Below are positions 7,756 to 15,292 of a DNA stretch of 64,000 bases, one piece after another. The notes beneath the pieces are model-generated. The model made no database searches. It had not been told where the DNA came from and worked only from the letters and a program-made list of their open reading frames with translations. Both the position numbers and the translations under genes were made by a program. The stretch's first letter is position 1, and each line of letters begins with the position of its first letter. The DNA is from Bradyrhizobiaceae bacterium PARB1 (GTDB lineage: Bacteria > Pseudomonadota > Alphaproteobacteria > Rhizobiales > Xanthobacteraceae): NCBI GenBank assembly GCA_002256345.1, contig NKIY01000003.1, positions 806,001 to 870,000 of the forward strand, written 5' to 3'.

Positions 7756-9543
7756 GTGGATTCGCATCATGGGTGGGCCGGCAAATTGGAAAGTTACTTT
7801 TGTCTCGTTGGCGGAATTTCGACGTGCTGGAGCTACGGCGAAGAAGCGCCTCGGCTCGCCCAACCTGTACAAGACTGTTTTAGCCAATTTCTCGGAATTT
7901 GCTTTGTTATTCCGCCGGAAGCCAAAGGCGGCATCTTCGGATTTTCGGAGTTTGTTCAAGCATTCGCGCTTCTCGTCTTGATTTTCACAGTCACCGGAGT
8001 TCGATATCAATTTCGCGTTGACACGGCTCCAATCAGACTATGGTTGGTGAGTTATTGCATCGCCGGAGCAATAGGCATAACGGCGCTGGCTTCTGATCTG
8101 TGGTTTTCTCAACGCTATCCGTTGCCGTCGTTCCTATCGGTTCAGGCCTACTGGCAAGCGTTTCTCGGCTTTTCGTTTTTGCTTCTCACGCTGATCTGGC
8201 TTTGGTTCGCCTATATCAGGCCGCCAAAATTCGGAAAACGGAATGCCTATGCGTATACACGCGCGGTCTATCGACACGTAATGCAAGGTGGCGAGAGTGA
8301 TCTTCCGGTGATCGCCGACGAACTAGGACGGTCGGCAAAATCCATCGTCGCCTTTGCATCCGAAACAAATGGCGCGAAATCTGACAAACCAAGTCCCGAG
8401 AATTACGCCCGCGACCTGTTGCTTATCATAGGAAATCGACGATTTTGCAAACATGTTGCAGCCAGCGCACCCTATACAGCAATCGCACTTTTTCGCGCGG
8501 TCGAAGAAAACAAGAGCTATCACATTCCGTTTTTTCAATTCGCCGCAGCGCTTTCTACGGAAGCGATTTTGAACAAAGACTCGCTACTGTACCACGAGGA
8601 AGCGGGCTTCTATTCTGGATATCTCGGCTATACTAGACCGTTCACAAATTCGGTCTATGGCAGTTTTCCCTTCATCGAGGCGCTTGCCTCAAACGGAAAT
8701 TCACCGCTTGATATTGACCTCGAAGTCCGATGGAATTTCGATTCCCAACAGCTTGAGGCGTACACTCGCGCGGTTTTGACAACCTTCAAGTCAGCGCTTG
8801 CGAACGACTATTTTTACGAAAACTCCACGCCACTTAATCGAGCTTTTGACGTCATCCAAAGCTCCTGTAGCGACCTCTATAGAATCGATGAAGGTATTAC
8901 GCAGGTCGAGAAAAGTGAAATTCTCGCGAAACTCAGAGCAGTGGTTCGATTTGTCAATAACCTCATCAAGGCCATGGAAGATGCTGGAATAAAGCAGACC
9001 GTTCTTCGCCGTCATAACGAGTCTTGGAAGTGGCACAAAGATTTCTACGACGTGGTCGCCGACTTGATATTCGAAATCATCGGTAGCGCTTCCTCTGTCA
9101 AAACTTCTGATTTCGACAATTGGAGCGTGCAGCATAATTATCTATGGAGCGCGATCTTCAATTGGGACAGCAGCCCGACAAGAAAGATAATAACGTTCAA
9201 GGTTCGGCGTCTCTTGTATGATGAGATTAAGTCTTTAAGGACACTGCCAAACTTTCAAAACGCAAAGTATTTTGGATTCTGTTTGAACGTACTTGGTCTG
9301 AAAGTGGGAGAGAAACGAGATCATCGTCGCCATGAGTATCAGCTACGAAAAGCTGTCATTGCGTTCGCGACAGAGAATTATCTATCTCTGCGAGATCGCC
9401 AACCAAAAGTGGCAGCCGCTGTGCTTATGGGCACCATTTCATTTGATGATTCGACCCGTCAATTGGTGAAGACATACGCTGAGGGCTTGGACCTTGTTGC
9501 TCCGACAGAAAAATTAGACCTCTTGCCTCCATCGGCGTCTTAA
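7756..9543 (+). CDS. Three-helix membrane protein with large cytoplasmic domain, unknown
   Basis: A 595-aa protein read from a GTG. Three hydrophobic segments lie near residues 64-82, 94-115 and 132-154, followed by about 440 residues of soluble, helix-rich sequence that I do not recognise (for example CSDLYRIDEGITQVEKSEIL). Codon use is visibly richer in A and T than in the flanking core genes, a sign of recent transfer. TATAAT at 7743-7748 ends 7 bp before the GTG, so the message could be leaderless; no ribosome-binding site is obvious. Membrane-anchored orphans beside HEPN-like genes are common in defence cargo, so a role in phage defence is possible but unproven. Confidence 0.65.
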   Translation: MDSHHGWAGKLESYFCLVGGISTCWSYGEEAPRLAQPVQDCFSQFLGICFVIPPEAKGGIFGFSEFVQAFALLVLIFTVTGVRYQFRVDTAPIRLWLVSYCIAGAIGITALASDLWFSQRYPLPSFLSVQAYWQAFLGFSFLLLTLIWLWFAYIRPPKFGKRNAYAYTRAVYRHVMQGGESDLPVIADELGRSAKSIVAFASETNGAKSDKPSPENYARDLLLIIGNRRFCKHVAASAPYTAIALFRAVEENKSYHIPFFQFAAALSTEAILNKDSLLYHEEAGFYSGYLGYTRPFTNSVYGSFPFIEALASNGNSPLDIDLEVRWNFDSQQLEAYTRAVLTTFKSALANDYFYENSTPLNRAFDVIQSSCSDLYRIDEGITQVEKSEILAKLRAVVRFVNNLIKAMEDAGIKQTVLRRHNESWKWHKDFYDVVADLIFEIIGSASSVKTSDFDNWSVQHNYLWSAIFNWDSSPTRKIITFKVRRLLYDEIKSLRTLPNFQNAKYFGFCLNVLGLKVGEKRDHRRHEYQLRKAVIAFATENYLSLRDRQPKVAAAVLMGTISFDDSTRQLVKTYAEGLDLVAPTEKLDLLPPSAS

Positions 9544-9576
9544 CATGATCCAAGAAGACGCTCTTACGTGGGGCGT

Positions 9577-10146
9577 TCACAGCGCTCCCTTGTGATTCAC
9601 TGACTTCATGGTCGGAAAGTTTGCGGGCAGCGACGGGCTTATGAAGCGCATCCCGAACATCCATTGGCCGTTGAACTTGTCCCAGAATCGAATCGCGTCG
9701 AACTGGCGCTTGAAGTAGTAAGTCCGCCACCGCACGCCGCCACGGTCCAGAACCTCGCCCGTCGCGTCGAAGGGCACTTGGTTGAGCTGGCAGCATTCGA
9801 CTATGTCGTCATAGTTCTCCTGCACATAGGCGTCCTGTAGCGCGACATGATATGGATGCGAGCACCGCCAATGTGTGGACGGCCCCTCTGCCGTGCGACG
9901 CTCCGGGAATCCCGGCTCATGATTTAGAAATGTTGGGATGCGTGCGATTGCCAGCGCAATTCGCCGCGCCTCATCCGACGTCAGATACGAAGTGTAGTTG
10001 TCCCATTTCATATCGACGAGGTCGTCACGGCTATACACGTTCGCAAGCACGACGCCATTGGCATCCCGCACGCGGTGAACGTCGCGCAAAACCTCAACAG
10101 TCCATGGCGGCGGGAAGCGCCTCCTATTTTCTCTTGCCGACCCCAT
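9577..10146 (-). CDS. Rhizobial hypothetical protein
   Basis: About 189 aa from the ATG at 10146; the frame is open upstream, but that extension is Cys/Arg-rich and overlaps the divergent gene. The N-terminal segment (RRFPPPWTVEVLRDVHRVRDA, then LTSDEARRIALAIARIP) matches a small hypothetical family very common in Bradyrhizobium relatives, where it usually forms a whole protein of 60-90 residues. Here about 100 unfamiliar residues follow. Function is unknown. It is transcribed away from the gene at 10198 with 51 bp between starts. Confidence 0.6.
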   Translation of the reverse strand: MGSARENRRRFPPPWTVEVLRDVHRVRDANGVVLANVYSRDDLVDMKWDNYTSYLTSDEARRIALAIARIPTFLNHEPGFPERRTAEGPSTHWRCSHPYHVALQDAYVQENYDDIVECCQLNQVPFDATGEVLDRGGVRWRTYYFKRQFDAIRFWDKFNGQWMFGMRFISPSLPANFPTMKSVNHKGAL

Positions 10147-10197
10147 GAGAACGAAATAAGAACACCGGCATCGCAGAGTCAACACGGAACAGCGGCC

Positions 10198-10413
10198 ATG
10201 ACGGAAGCGGCGCCCATAGATGCCATTTCGGAATCGGAACGTCTCGACGTGGCCGCAGACGAAGCCATCGCCGCATGCGGCGGCGACATGCGCAGCACAA
10301 TCCGCGCATTGATCCTCGCCAACGAGTTCTTGGAGTTCGAGTTGCAGACGCAGGTTTCGCGCGGCTTCACGCGCGGCGTGCGGCACGGAAGGATAAAAAC
10401 ATATTCGGGATGA
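10198..10413 (+). CDS. Small rhizobial hypothetical protein (71 aa)
   Basis: The start is the ATG at 10198. The sequence DEAIAACGGDMRSTIRALIL followed by ANEFLEFELQTQVSRGF is characteristic of a family of short rhizobial proteins of unknown function that are often found in many copies per genome. It runs divergently from the gene at 9577-10146, and two such rhizobial orphans side by side are common. It ends 2 bp before the end of the convergent gene at 10416. Confidence 0.65.
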   Translation: MTEAAPIDAISESERLDVAADEAIAACGGDMRSTIRALILANEFLEFELQTQVSRGFTRGVRHGRIKTYSG

Positions 10414-10415
10414 GG

Positions 10416-10970
10416 CTAGGCGTCAGATGTGTTGATCTTCTCTTGCACAGCCTGCACGACCGACTCTCGCAACAATTCGTCGTCCATTTCTATATCGACA
10501 AGCGGCCCTCTTAACTGGTCGCGGATGATCAATTGCCCATCATCGGCGAACCGAACTTTAGCTTCGTATGTCCGTGGAAACTCTGTCGTGTAGCTGACGT
10601 CGGCTTTAAAGAGCTTGTTGTCGCTTTCTCGCGTGAATTCTGCTTGGAAAAATTCGCGGCTACGGAATGGCGCGGTTGTTGGGTCTCGCGGCTCGCGAAG
10701 CTCTGACAGTTTAAGTAGCGAGTCTGCACACTCATGAATGAGATCGCTTGGGGGACTTGCGTCGAAAGCATGGAATGCCGCTTTGACAACGTCGCTATCT
10801 TCGGCGTGAAGAACCTCCCGCAGGTGCTGGCAAGCGGCTTGTAAGGCTTGGTTGATTCGTACTTGCTGCCCGTACGCCCCTCCTACGAGAACGACTTCCG
10901 TCACGCCCTTCCCCTTGGCTATGCCTCCGGCCGCCGCCAAGAACTGGCTGTGTATGTAGTCTAAATCCAT
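10416..10970 (-). CDS. Hypothetical protein (184 aa)
   Basis: A soluble 184-aa protein that I do not recognise. It has a helical first half (QFLAAAGGIAKGKGVTEVVL onward) and a more beta-like second half with charged strands (KADVSYTTEFPRTYEAKVRF). No signal peptide or membrane helix is visible. It converges on the small gene at 10198-10413 with 2 bp between stops. It may be element cargo. Confidence 0.55.
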   Translation of the reverse strand: MDLDYIHSQFLAAAGGIAKGKGVTEVVLVGGAYGQQVRINQALQAACQHLREVLHAEDSDVVKAAFHAFDASPPSDLIHECADSLLKLSELREPRDPTTAPFRSREFFQAEFTRESDNKLFKADVSYTTEFPRTYEAKVRFADDGQLIIRDQLRGPLVDIEMDDELLRESVVQAVQEKINTSDA

Positions 10971-11094
10971 GGCGCCTATCCTCCGATAGCTTCAACGCGC
11001 GCGCGCATGCCGATCTTGTTGTAAGGCGTAAATCAGGCCGCTCGCGACATATCCACACCAATGCACAGCCCCGCGTCTGCCGAGTTATCACTAA

Positions 11095-11787
11095 TCACTG
11101 TGAGAGAAGCCGTCGAACCTCATCCAACGTGAATTGGTGCTTCGCCAGATTCTCAGGGAAGGTGACATATGCCGTCGGTGAACGGTTGAGATTCAGGATG
11201 TAGTATTTGCCGTTTGCTTGCCGGTGCAGACTCCAGTTCCGAGCGGTCGCTAGATTCGATAGCTCGTCTTCATGAGCGAGAGCGACCGTCCTGCCCCTTG
11301 CGGCAACTGTAGTACGCGGAATGCCCGCGTTCTGCGTCAGATAGGTCTCAACCTCATCGCGCGTGAAATCGTAACTCGTCGGCCGCGCCGGGTTTTTGAT
11401 CATGACCTCCGGTCCGCTCCCGAAGTTTAGGAAGTAATAGAGGCCGTTAGATTGTCGTTTCAGACTCAACAACTGCAAGGTCGCCGCAGCCTTCAACAGC
11501 TCGTCTTCGGGGTCTTCGACGATGGCGGGCGGTGAGTGCTTAATCCGCGTGTCAGGGGCATAGGCTATCGCGCTGTTCCGCAACTTCGGCGTCTTCCGAT
11601 TTAGCCATTGGTTATAGGCTTCGGCCTCCGAGATTCCCTTCTTGCGTGCATTGCGCCGAATGCGCCGCATCGCGTCCCTAGTTGGCGCGTTGACGCCAGT
11701 TTCGTCGCGATGCATTTTGTTCGCCGCTGCCATAAGCATCCACGCGAATGGTAGCAGTATCAGCCCGATAATCATCCCGGCCGTCAT
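11095..11787 (-). CDS. Membrane-anchored protein with two internal repeats
   Basis: A 230-aa protein with one N-terminal membrane helix (residues about 4-22, IIGLILLPFAWMLMAAA) followed by a basic stretch (RRIRRNARKKG). Residues about 94-151 and 173-229 are diverged copies of one module: each has a helical start, then LHRQANGKYYILNL or LKRQSNGLYYFLNF, then an aromatic strand and an F(T)xDEVxxxL helix. I do not know the module. One anchor and a tandem domain suggest a membrane-associated binding protein. Confidence 0.6.
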   Translation of the reverse strand: MTAGMIIGLILLPFAWMLMAAANKMHRDETGVNAPTRDAMRRIRRNARKKGISEAEAYNQWLNRKTPKLRNSAIAYAPDTRIKHSPPAIVEDPEDELLKAAATLQLLSLKRQSNGLYYFLNFGSGPEVMIKNPARPTSYDFTRDEVETYLTQNAGIPRTTVAARGRTVALAHEDELSNLATARNWSLHRQANGKYYILNLNRSPTAYVTFPENLAKHQFTLDEVRRLLSQ

Positions 11788-11870
11788 GGTCGCCTCCCCA
11801 AGCCCGGCGACTACACCATCCTTCGGCCCGGCCTGCTACAGTTTTGGTTCGCCTGCGTTAGTTAGAGCAA

Positions 11871-12309
11871 ATGCCGTTCGTACTATTGATCGCCCTTCTA
11901 TGTGCTTGCGTGCTGTCCCCGGCTTCGGCGGCAGAGATAACGGGCAAGACGACTCATATCGTGGATGGCGACACGTTCGATATTGAGTCCCCAAGCGGGC
12001 AGGTTCGGATTCGTATCTGCGGCATCGATAGCCCGGAGCGCGGTCACAAGGGATACACGGACGCGACGGAAGAACTTCGCGCCCCTCATCGCTGGGCGTG
12101 ACGTGCGGTGTATCAGGATTGGTGAGGGGTCGGTCTGCGACGGTCGTTCGAAGCCAACGAACAATTGTCGGGTCGTCGCTCAGTGTTTCAGCGAAGGGTC
12201 GGATATCGCGGGCGAGATGATAGCCGCAGGCGCCGCGTGCGACTGGCCCAAGTTTTCAGGCGGTCACTATCAACGCATCGGCATCAACGGGGTTTGTGTG
12301 CGGCGCTAG
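11871..12309 (+). pseudogene. Secreted thermonuclease-like (SNase) gene, frameshifted
   Basis: The first frame gives a signal peptide (PFVLLIALLCACVLSPASA) and the nuclease core AAEITGKTTHIVDGDTFDIE followed by RICGIDSPERGHKGYTDATEELR, then hits a stop at about 12,101. The shifted frame continues from about 12,085 as PLIAGRDVRCIRIGEGSVC and SKPTNNCRVVAQCF to GGHYQRIGINGVCVRR, the expected second half of this rhizobial family. One base gained or lost near 12,075-12,090 explains this. The DGDTF and Arg/Glu active-site region is intact but separated from the rest. It is either a broken gene or a sequencing error; no slippery sequence is evident. Confidence 0.8.
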
Positions 12310-12479
12310 GCTTGGCCCGCCGCTGCCTTTTGCCAAAGCCGTTCGGTCGCGGCCCGGCAGCGTCCCCGACCGCCAAGGTGACGTTATTTCGGACCTCCCG
12401 CGCTCTCGATCACCGATGACGAACGCGCCTGTTCGGGCTTCCTACGGCCGCGGCTCAATGGCAGCCCGCGACGCTTCGA

Positions 12480-12503
12480 AGTATAGGCTAAAGTATGGGC
12501 TAA
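12480..12503. repeat. Tandem 12-bp repeat near the tRNA junction
   Basis: AGTATAGGCTAA (12480-12491) is followed directly by AGTATGGGCTAA (12492-12503), differing at one base. It lies 43 bp from the tRNA-Val 3' end. Directly repeated short sites close to an attachment site are typical of integrase arm-type or excisionase sites, but this could be chance. Confidence 0.4.
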
Positions 12504-12545
12504 AACCGACCGAATTCGAAAACATCAACAATATCAGTTAGTTGA

Positions 12546-12620
12546 TGGTGGGCGCGACAGGGATCGAACCTGTGACCCCTTCCATGTCAAGGAAGTGCTC
12601 TCCCGCTGAGCTACGCGCCC
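12546..12620 (-). tRNA. tRNA-Val (anticodon GAC)
   Basis: The reverse strand reads GGGCGCGTAGCTCAGCGGG onward with a D arm, anticodon loop CTTGACATG (anticodon GAC), TTCGATC in the T loop, and a CGCGCCC acceptor strand that pairs with GGGCGCG. Discriminator A and CCA are encoded. The length is 75 nt with CCA. Its 3' end borders the island of unfamiliar genes at 1-12,545, so it probably served as the integration site. Confidence 0.95.
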
Positions 12621-12649
12621 TAGAACCGGTCGTGACGGGTAATGCGGAC

Positions 12650-12678
12650 CCTATAACGGGTAAGGTCCGGTCAGGCAA
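12650..12678 (-). promoter_or_regulatory. Candidate promoter of tRNA-Val
   Basis: On the reverse strand TTGCCT (12678-12673) is followed after 17 bp by TATAGG (12655-12650), about 30 bp before the tRNA 5' end. Spacing and sequence fit a housekeeping promoter. Confidence 0.5.
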
Positions 12679-12728
12679 GGACGCTGGGGCGCCAATCCCT
12701 GCCTCTTTTGCAGATTTATTTCAGGCCC

Positions 12729-13088
12729 TCAGGCCGCCAGCATCTTGTTCACTTCGCTGACCAATTCGCGCAGATGCACGGGCTTGGCCAGAACCTTGGC
12801 GTTCTTCGGCGCTTCGCTGTCCGAATTCAGCGCCACGGCGGCGAAGCCGGTGATGAACATGATCTTGATATCCGGATCGAGTTCGCTGGCGCGCCTGGCC
12901 AGCTCGATACCGTCCATTTCCGGCATCACGATATCCGTTAGAAGCATTTCAAAGGGTTCTTCGCGCAGCCTCTGATAGGCTGACATCCCATTGTCGTGGT
13001 GCGACACCTGAAAACCGGCGTTTTCGAGCGCTTTCACCAGGAACCGGCGCATGTCGTTGTCGTCTTCGGCGAGAAGGATCTTGTGCAT
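12729..13088 (-). CDS. cpdR: Single-domain response regulator CpdR
   Basis: A 119-aa receiver-only protein: acidic pocket Glu8-Asp9-Asp10, phosphoacceptor Asp52 in LLTDIVMPEMDG, Thr80 and Lys102 in LAKPV. The sequence closely fits CpdR, which in Caulobacter and rhizobia is phosphorylated by the CckA-ChpT relay and, when unphosphorylated, directs ClpXP to degrade cell-cycle proteins. The hydrophobic end LVSEVNKMLAA is typical of CpdR. It lies between tRNA-Val and the divergent N-formylglutamate amidohydrolase gene. Confidence 0.9.
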   Translation of the reverse strand: MHKILLAEDDNDMRRFLVKALENAGFQVSHHDNGMSAYQRLREEPFEMLLTDIVMPEMDGIELARRASELDPDIKIMFITGFAAVALNSDSEAPKNAKVLAKPVHLRELVSEVNKMLAA

Positions 13089-13388
13089 GGCGATGAGACG
13101 TCGAACCCGAGTGAGGAAACCTTGCGCCCACTAAGCCCGAGAGTTGGTAAATTTCGGGTGAAGTTCGGACGCCCAGCCTGTGAATAACCGTTTCAATATG
13201 GTGCGCCAGATTGCGTTTCAGAGCAACAAAACACGACTTCCGCGACAAACCGGGAACCGGATTCCGCGGCTTGCTGGACAGCCGATGCGCGCTCATGCGT
13301 CTTTGCCGATAATGACATCTCGCAAATCGCCCGTTTTCTGCCAGACTGGGGCTCTAGAAGAACGTGCCTGTAGGGACGAAACGCGACG
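13089..13388. other. Divergent intergenic region
   Basis: These 300 bp separate the starts of cpdR and the amidohydrolase gene and must hold both promoters. I see no convincing palindrome, RNA gene or small ORF. Confidence 0.5.
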
Positions 13389-14276
13389 ATGACCCAGTTT
13401 GACGGTGAGCTGTCGCCCCCCTTCGAGATCGTCGAACCTGCCAAATGGCGGGCGCCGATCATTTTCAATTCGCCCCATTCGGGCACCGTCTATCCGGCCG
13501 CATTCCTGAGCGCTTCACGAATCGACATCTCCACCCTGCGCCGCTCGGAAGATTCGTTCATGGACGAACTGATCGGCGGCTTGGCCGACCGCGGCTTCCC
13601 CGTGATGCGCGTGCATTTCCCGCGCTCCTACGTGGACGTCAATCGCGAGCCCTATGAGCTCGATCCCCGGATGTTCACCGGCCGGCTGCCCAGTTTCGCC
13701 AATACGCGCTCCATGCGCGTTGCCGGCGGCCTTGGAACGATCCCCCGCGTGGTTGGCGACGGCCATGAAATCTATCGCGAGCGGCTGAATGTGGACGATG
13801 CCCTCACCCGGATCGAGAGCCTCTACAAGCCCTATCACCGGGCTCTGCGCCGCCTGATCAACAAGGCATATCAGACCTTCGGCACGGCCATCCTGGTCGA
13901 TTGCCATTCGATGCCCTCCATCGGCATCGCACGCGAAGAGCCGCGGCGGCCCGATGTGGTGATCGGCGACCGCTATGGCACCAGTTGCGCCGGGCTTCTC
14001 ACCGACGTGGTGGAGGACACCTACTACCGGCTCGGCTATTCGATCGGCCGCAACAAGCCCTATGCCGGCGGCTTTATCACCGAACATTACGGCAATCCGG
14101 CCAGCGGCCTGCATGCGGTCCAGATCGAACTGAACCGGGCGATCTATATGGACGAACGCAAGCGCGAGCGGACCGCCCGCTTCGACCAGATCGCCCACGA
14201 CTTCACTGTTCTGGCGGATGCCCTGATCGACATCCCGCTCGGCCTGCTCGGACCTTTCCAGGCGGCAGCCGAGTAA
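13389..14276 (+). CDS. N-formylglutamate amidohydrolase family protein
   Basis: A 295-aa cytoplasmic hydrolase of the FGase family. Characteristic segments are IIFNSPHSGTVYP (residues about 25-37), RVHFPRSYVDVNREPYELD (about 74-92), DCHSMPS (about 174-180) and the late ITEHYGNP; the His and Asp residues probably bind metal. The family hydrolyses N-formyl-L-glutamate to formate and glutamate in the HutF/HutG histidine pathway. No other hut gene is nearby, so the true substrate may be another N-formyl amino acid. Confidence 0.85.
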   Translation: MTQFDGELSPPFEIVEPAKWRAPIIFNSPHSGTVYPAAFLSASRIDISTLRRSEDSFMDELIGGLADRGFPVMRVHFPRSYVDVNREPYELDPRMFTGRLPSFANTRSMRVAGGLGTIPRVVGDGHEIYRERLNVDDALTRIESLYKPYHRALRRLINKAYQTFGTAILVDCHSMPSIGIAREEPRRPDVVIGDRYGTSCAGLLTDVVEDTYYRLGYSIGRNKPYAGGFITEHYGNPASGLHAVQIELNRAIYMDERKRERTARFDQIAHDFTVLADALIDIPLGLLGPFQAAAE

Positions 14277-14453
14277 CCCGCAGCAGCGCTTCTCGGCTAC
14301 ATTCAGGCCTCACGCGCGCGACTTTACCTGCGACAAAACGGGCAAATATGGGGATAGCCCATTATTCTACCGTCGCGATTCATACAACCTTAGATTTTAG
14401 ATTGTCATTTGGTTCCCGGCGGCAGGAGCCGCAGTAACATTGGGCAGGGACAA

Positions 14454-14627
14454 ATGACCAAAATGACGAATGTTTTCAGGAAGTTCATGAAGGACGAGTC
14501 GGGCGCGACGGCGATCGAATACGGCCTCATCGCAGCCGGCATCGCGCTCGCCATCATCGCCGTCGTTAACGGCCTCGGCACCAACCTGAACACGAAGTTC
14601 ACCGATCTCAACAGCTCGCTGAAGTAA
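14454..14627 (+). CDS. Flp-type (type IVb) pilin
   Basis: A 57-aa prepilin. The short basic leader ends at Gly in DESGATAIEYGLIAAGIAL, where the prepilin peptidase is expected to cut after SG; Glu and Tyr of the AIEYGLIAA motif are at the usual places. The following hydrophobic helix packs in the pilus core, and the mature tail is short (TNLNTKFTDLNSSLK). Start at ATG 14454 is supported by AGGGA just upstream. No tad/cpa assembly gene is adjacent, so it depends on a locus elsewhere. Confidence 0.9.
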   Translation: MTKMTNVFRKFMKDESGATAIEYGLIAAGIALAIIAVVNGLGTNLNTKFTDLNSSLK

Positions 14628-15292
14628 GTCGCGACTCGCGTCCGATCGGCTCCGGTTCTCAGCCGTAGCGATCTGTCCGCCCAAATCTGCGCCTGCTGCG
14701 AATAAGGCACGTAGCGCTGATCGCAGCAAAAGCCAGTAGCTGTCGGCTAAGCCGGCGAAGGATACGGACGGGCATAAACAAGATTGCTGGCTGATCGCCG
14801 CGCGTCTTGCAAAACTCCACGGACAAGAAAAAAGGGCCGCCTGCGAAAGCAAGCGGCCCAAGTCTAGGGAGGAAACGCCCAAGGAGGGCAGCGATAGCGC
14901 AAGGCGCTACCGCACCGCAACAATATGCATTTCCCAGCCGCGAAGTGCAAGGGTTTTCGGGCGATTTCTCATGCAAAAATTGCAAGGCATTTTGCTCGAT
15001 GCGGCATGATTGTCACAATTTTTTGTCGCAAAAACAATTACTTAGGAAATCACCAGTCATTTTGACACATTTTAAAAGTGAACAAAAATTCACTCCTACT
15101 TCCAAATTACAGTTCTTGCGCTCACAAAACTCTCGGGAATCGAATTGCGCGAAGTGCGCAGAAATCTATCTGCGCGGTCTGCGCAGAACCGAGAGTGGTG
15201 GGCAAATACAACGGCCTCATATGCAGCTTAACGCAAGCCGATATATAGATTGGCAGCCAGCCAACGCTCCTCCGCTGCATAAGGATTCCGCC
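14628..15292. other. Long intergenic region, partly A+T-rich, with a reverse-strand hairpin
   Basis: This 665-bp region between the pilin and hisN contains an intrinsic terminator-like hairpin for the reverse strand (14828-14859) and a strongly A+T-rich stretch at about 14,990-15,130 (for example CACAATTTTTTGTCGC). No open frame here looks like a gene; the frame upstream of hisN is open but has no credible start or composition. A small RNA on the reverse strand would explain the hairpin. Confidence 0.5.
14828..14859 (-). terminator. Orphan intrinsic terminator on the reverse strand
   Basis: GGGCCGCCTGC (14834-14844) and GCAAGCGGCCC (14849-14859) pair with one mismatch around a GAAA loop. AAAAAA at 14828-14833 gives a T6 tract on the reverse transcript, so the structure terminates leftward transcription. 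No leftward gene lies upstream of it before hisN, which suggests an unannotated short transcript. Confidence 0.65.

Noticed and set aside
12075-12100. Programmed ribosomal frameshift in the nuclease gene
   Set aside because: No slippery heptamer or following pseudoknot is evident; a simple indel explains the break.
12296-12541. An 81-aa open frame ending at the tRNA junction
   Set aside because: No domain is visible and its frame overlaps the nuclease remnant; it looks like non-coding junction sequence.
14807-15292. N-terminal extension of hisN in the open frame
   Set aside because: The extension crosses a terminator hairpin and A+T-rich DNA, while GTG 15293 has AAGGA and matches the family's usual length.
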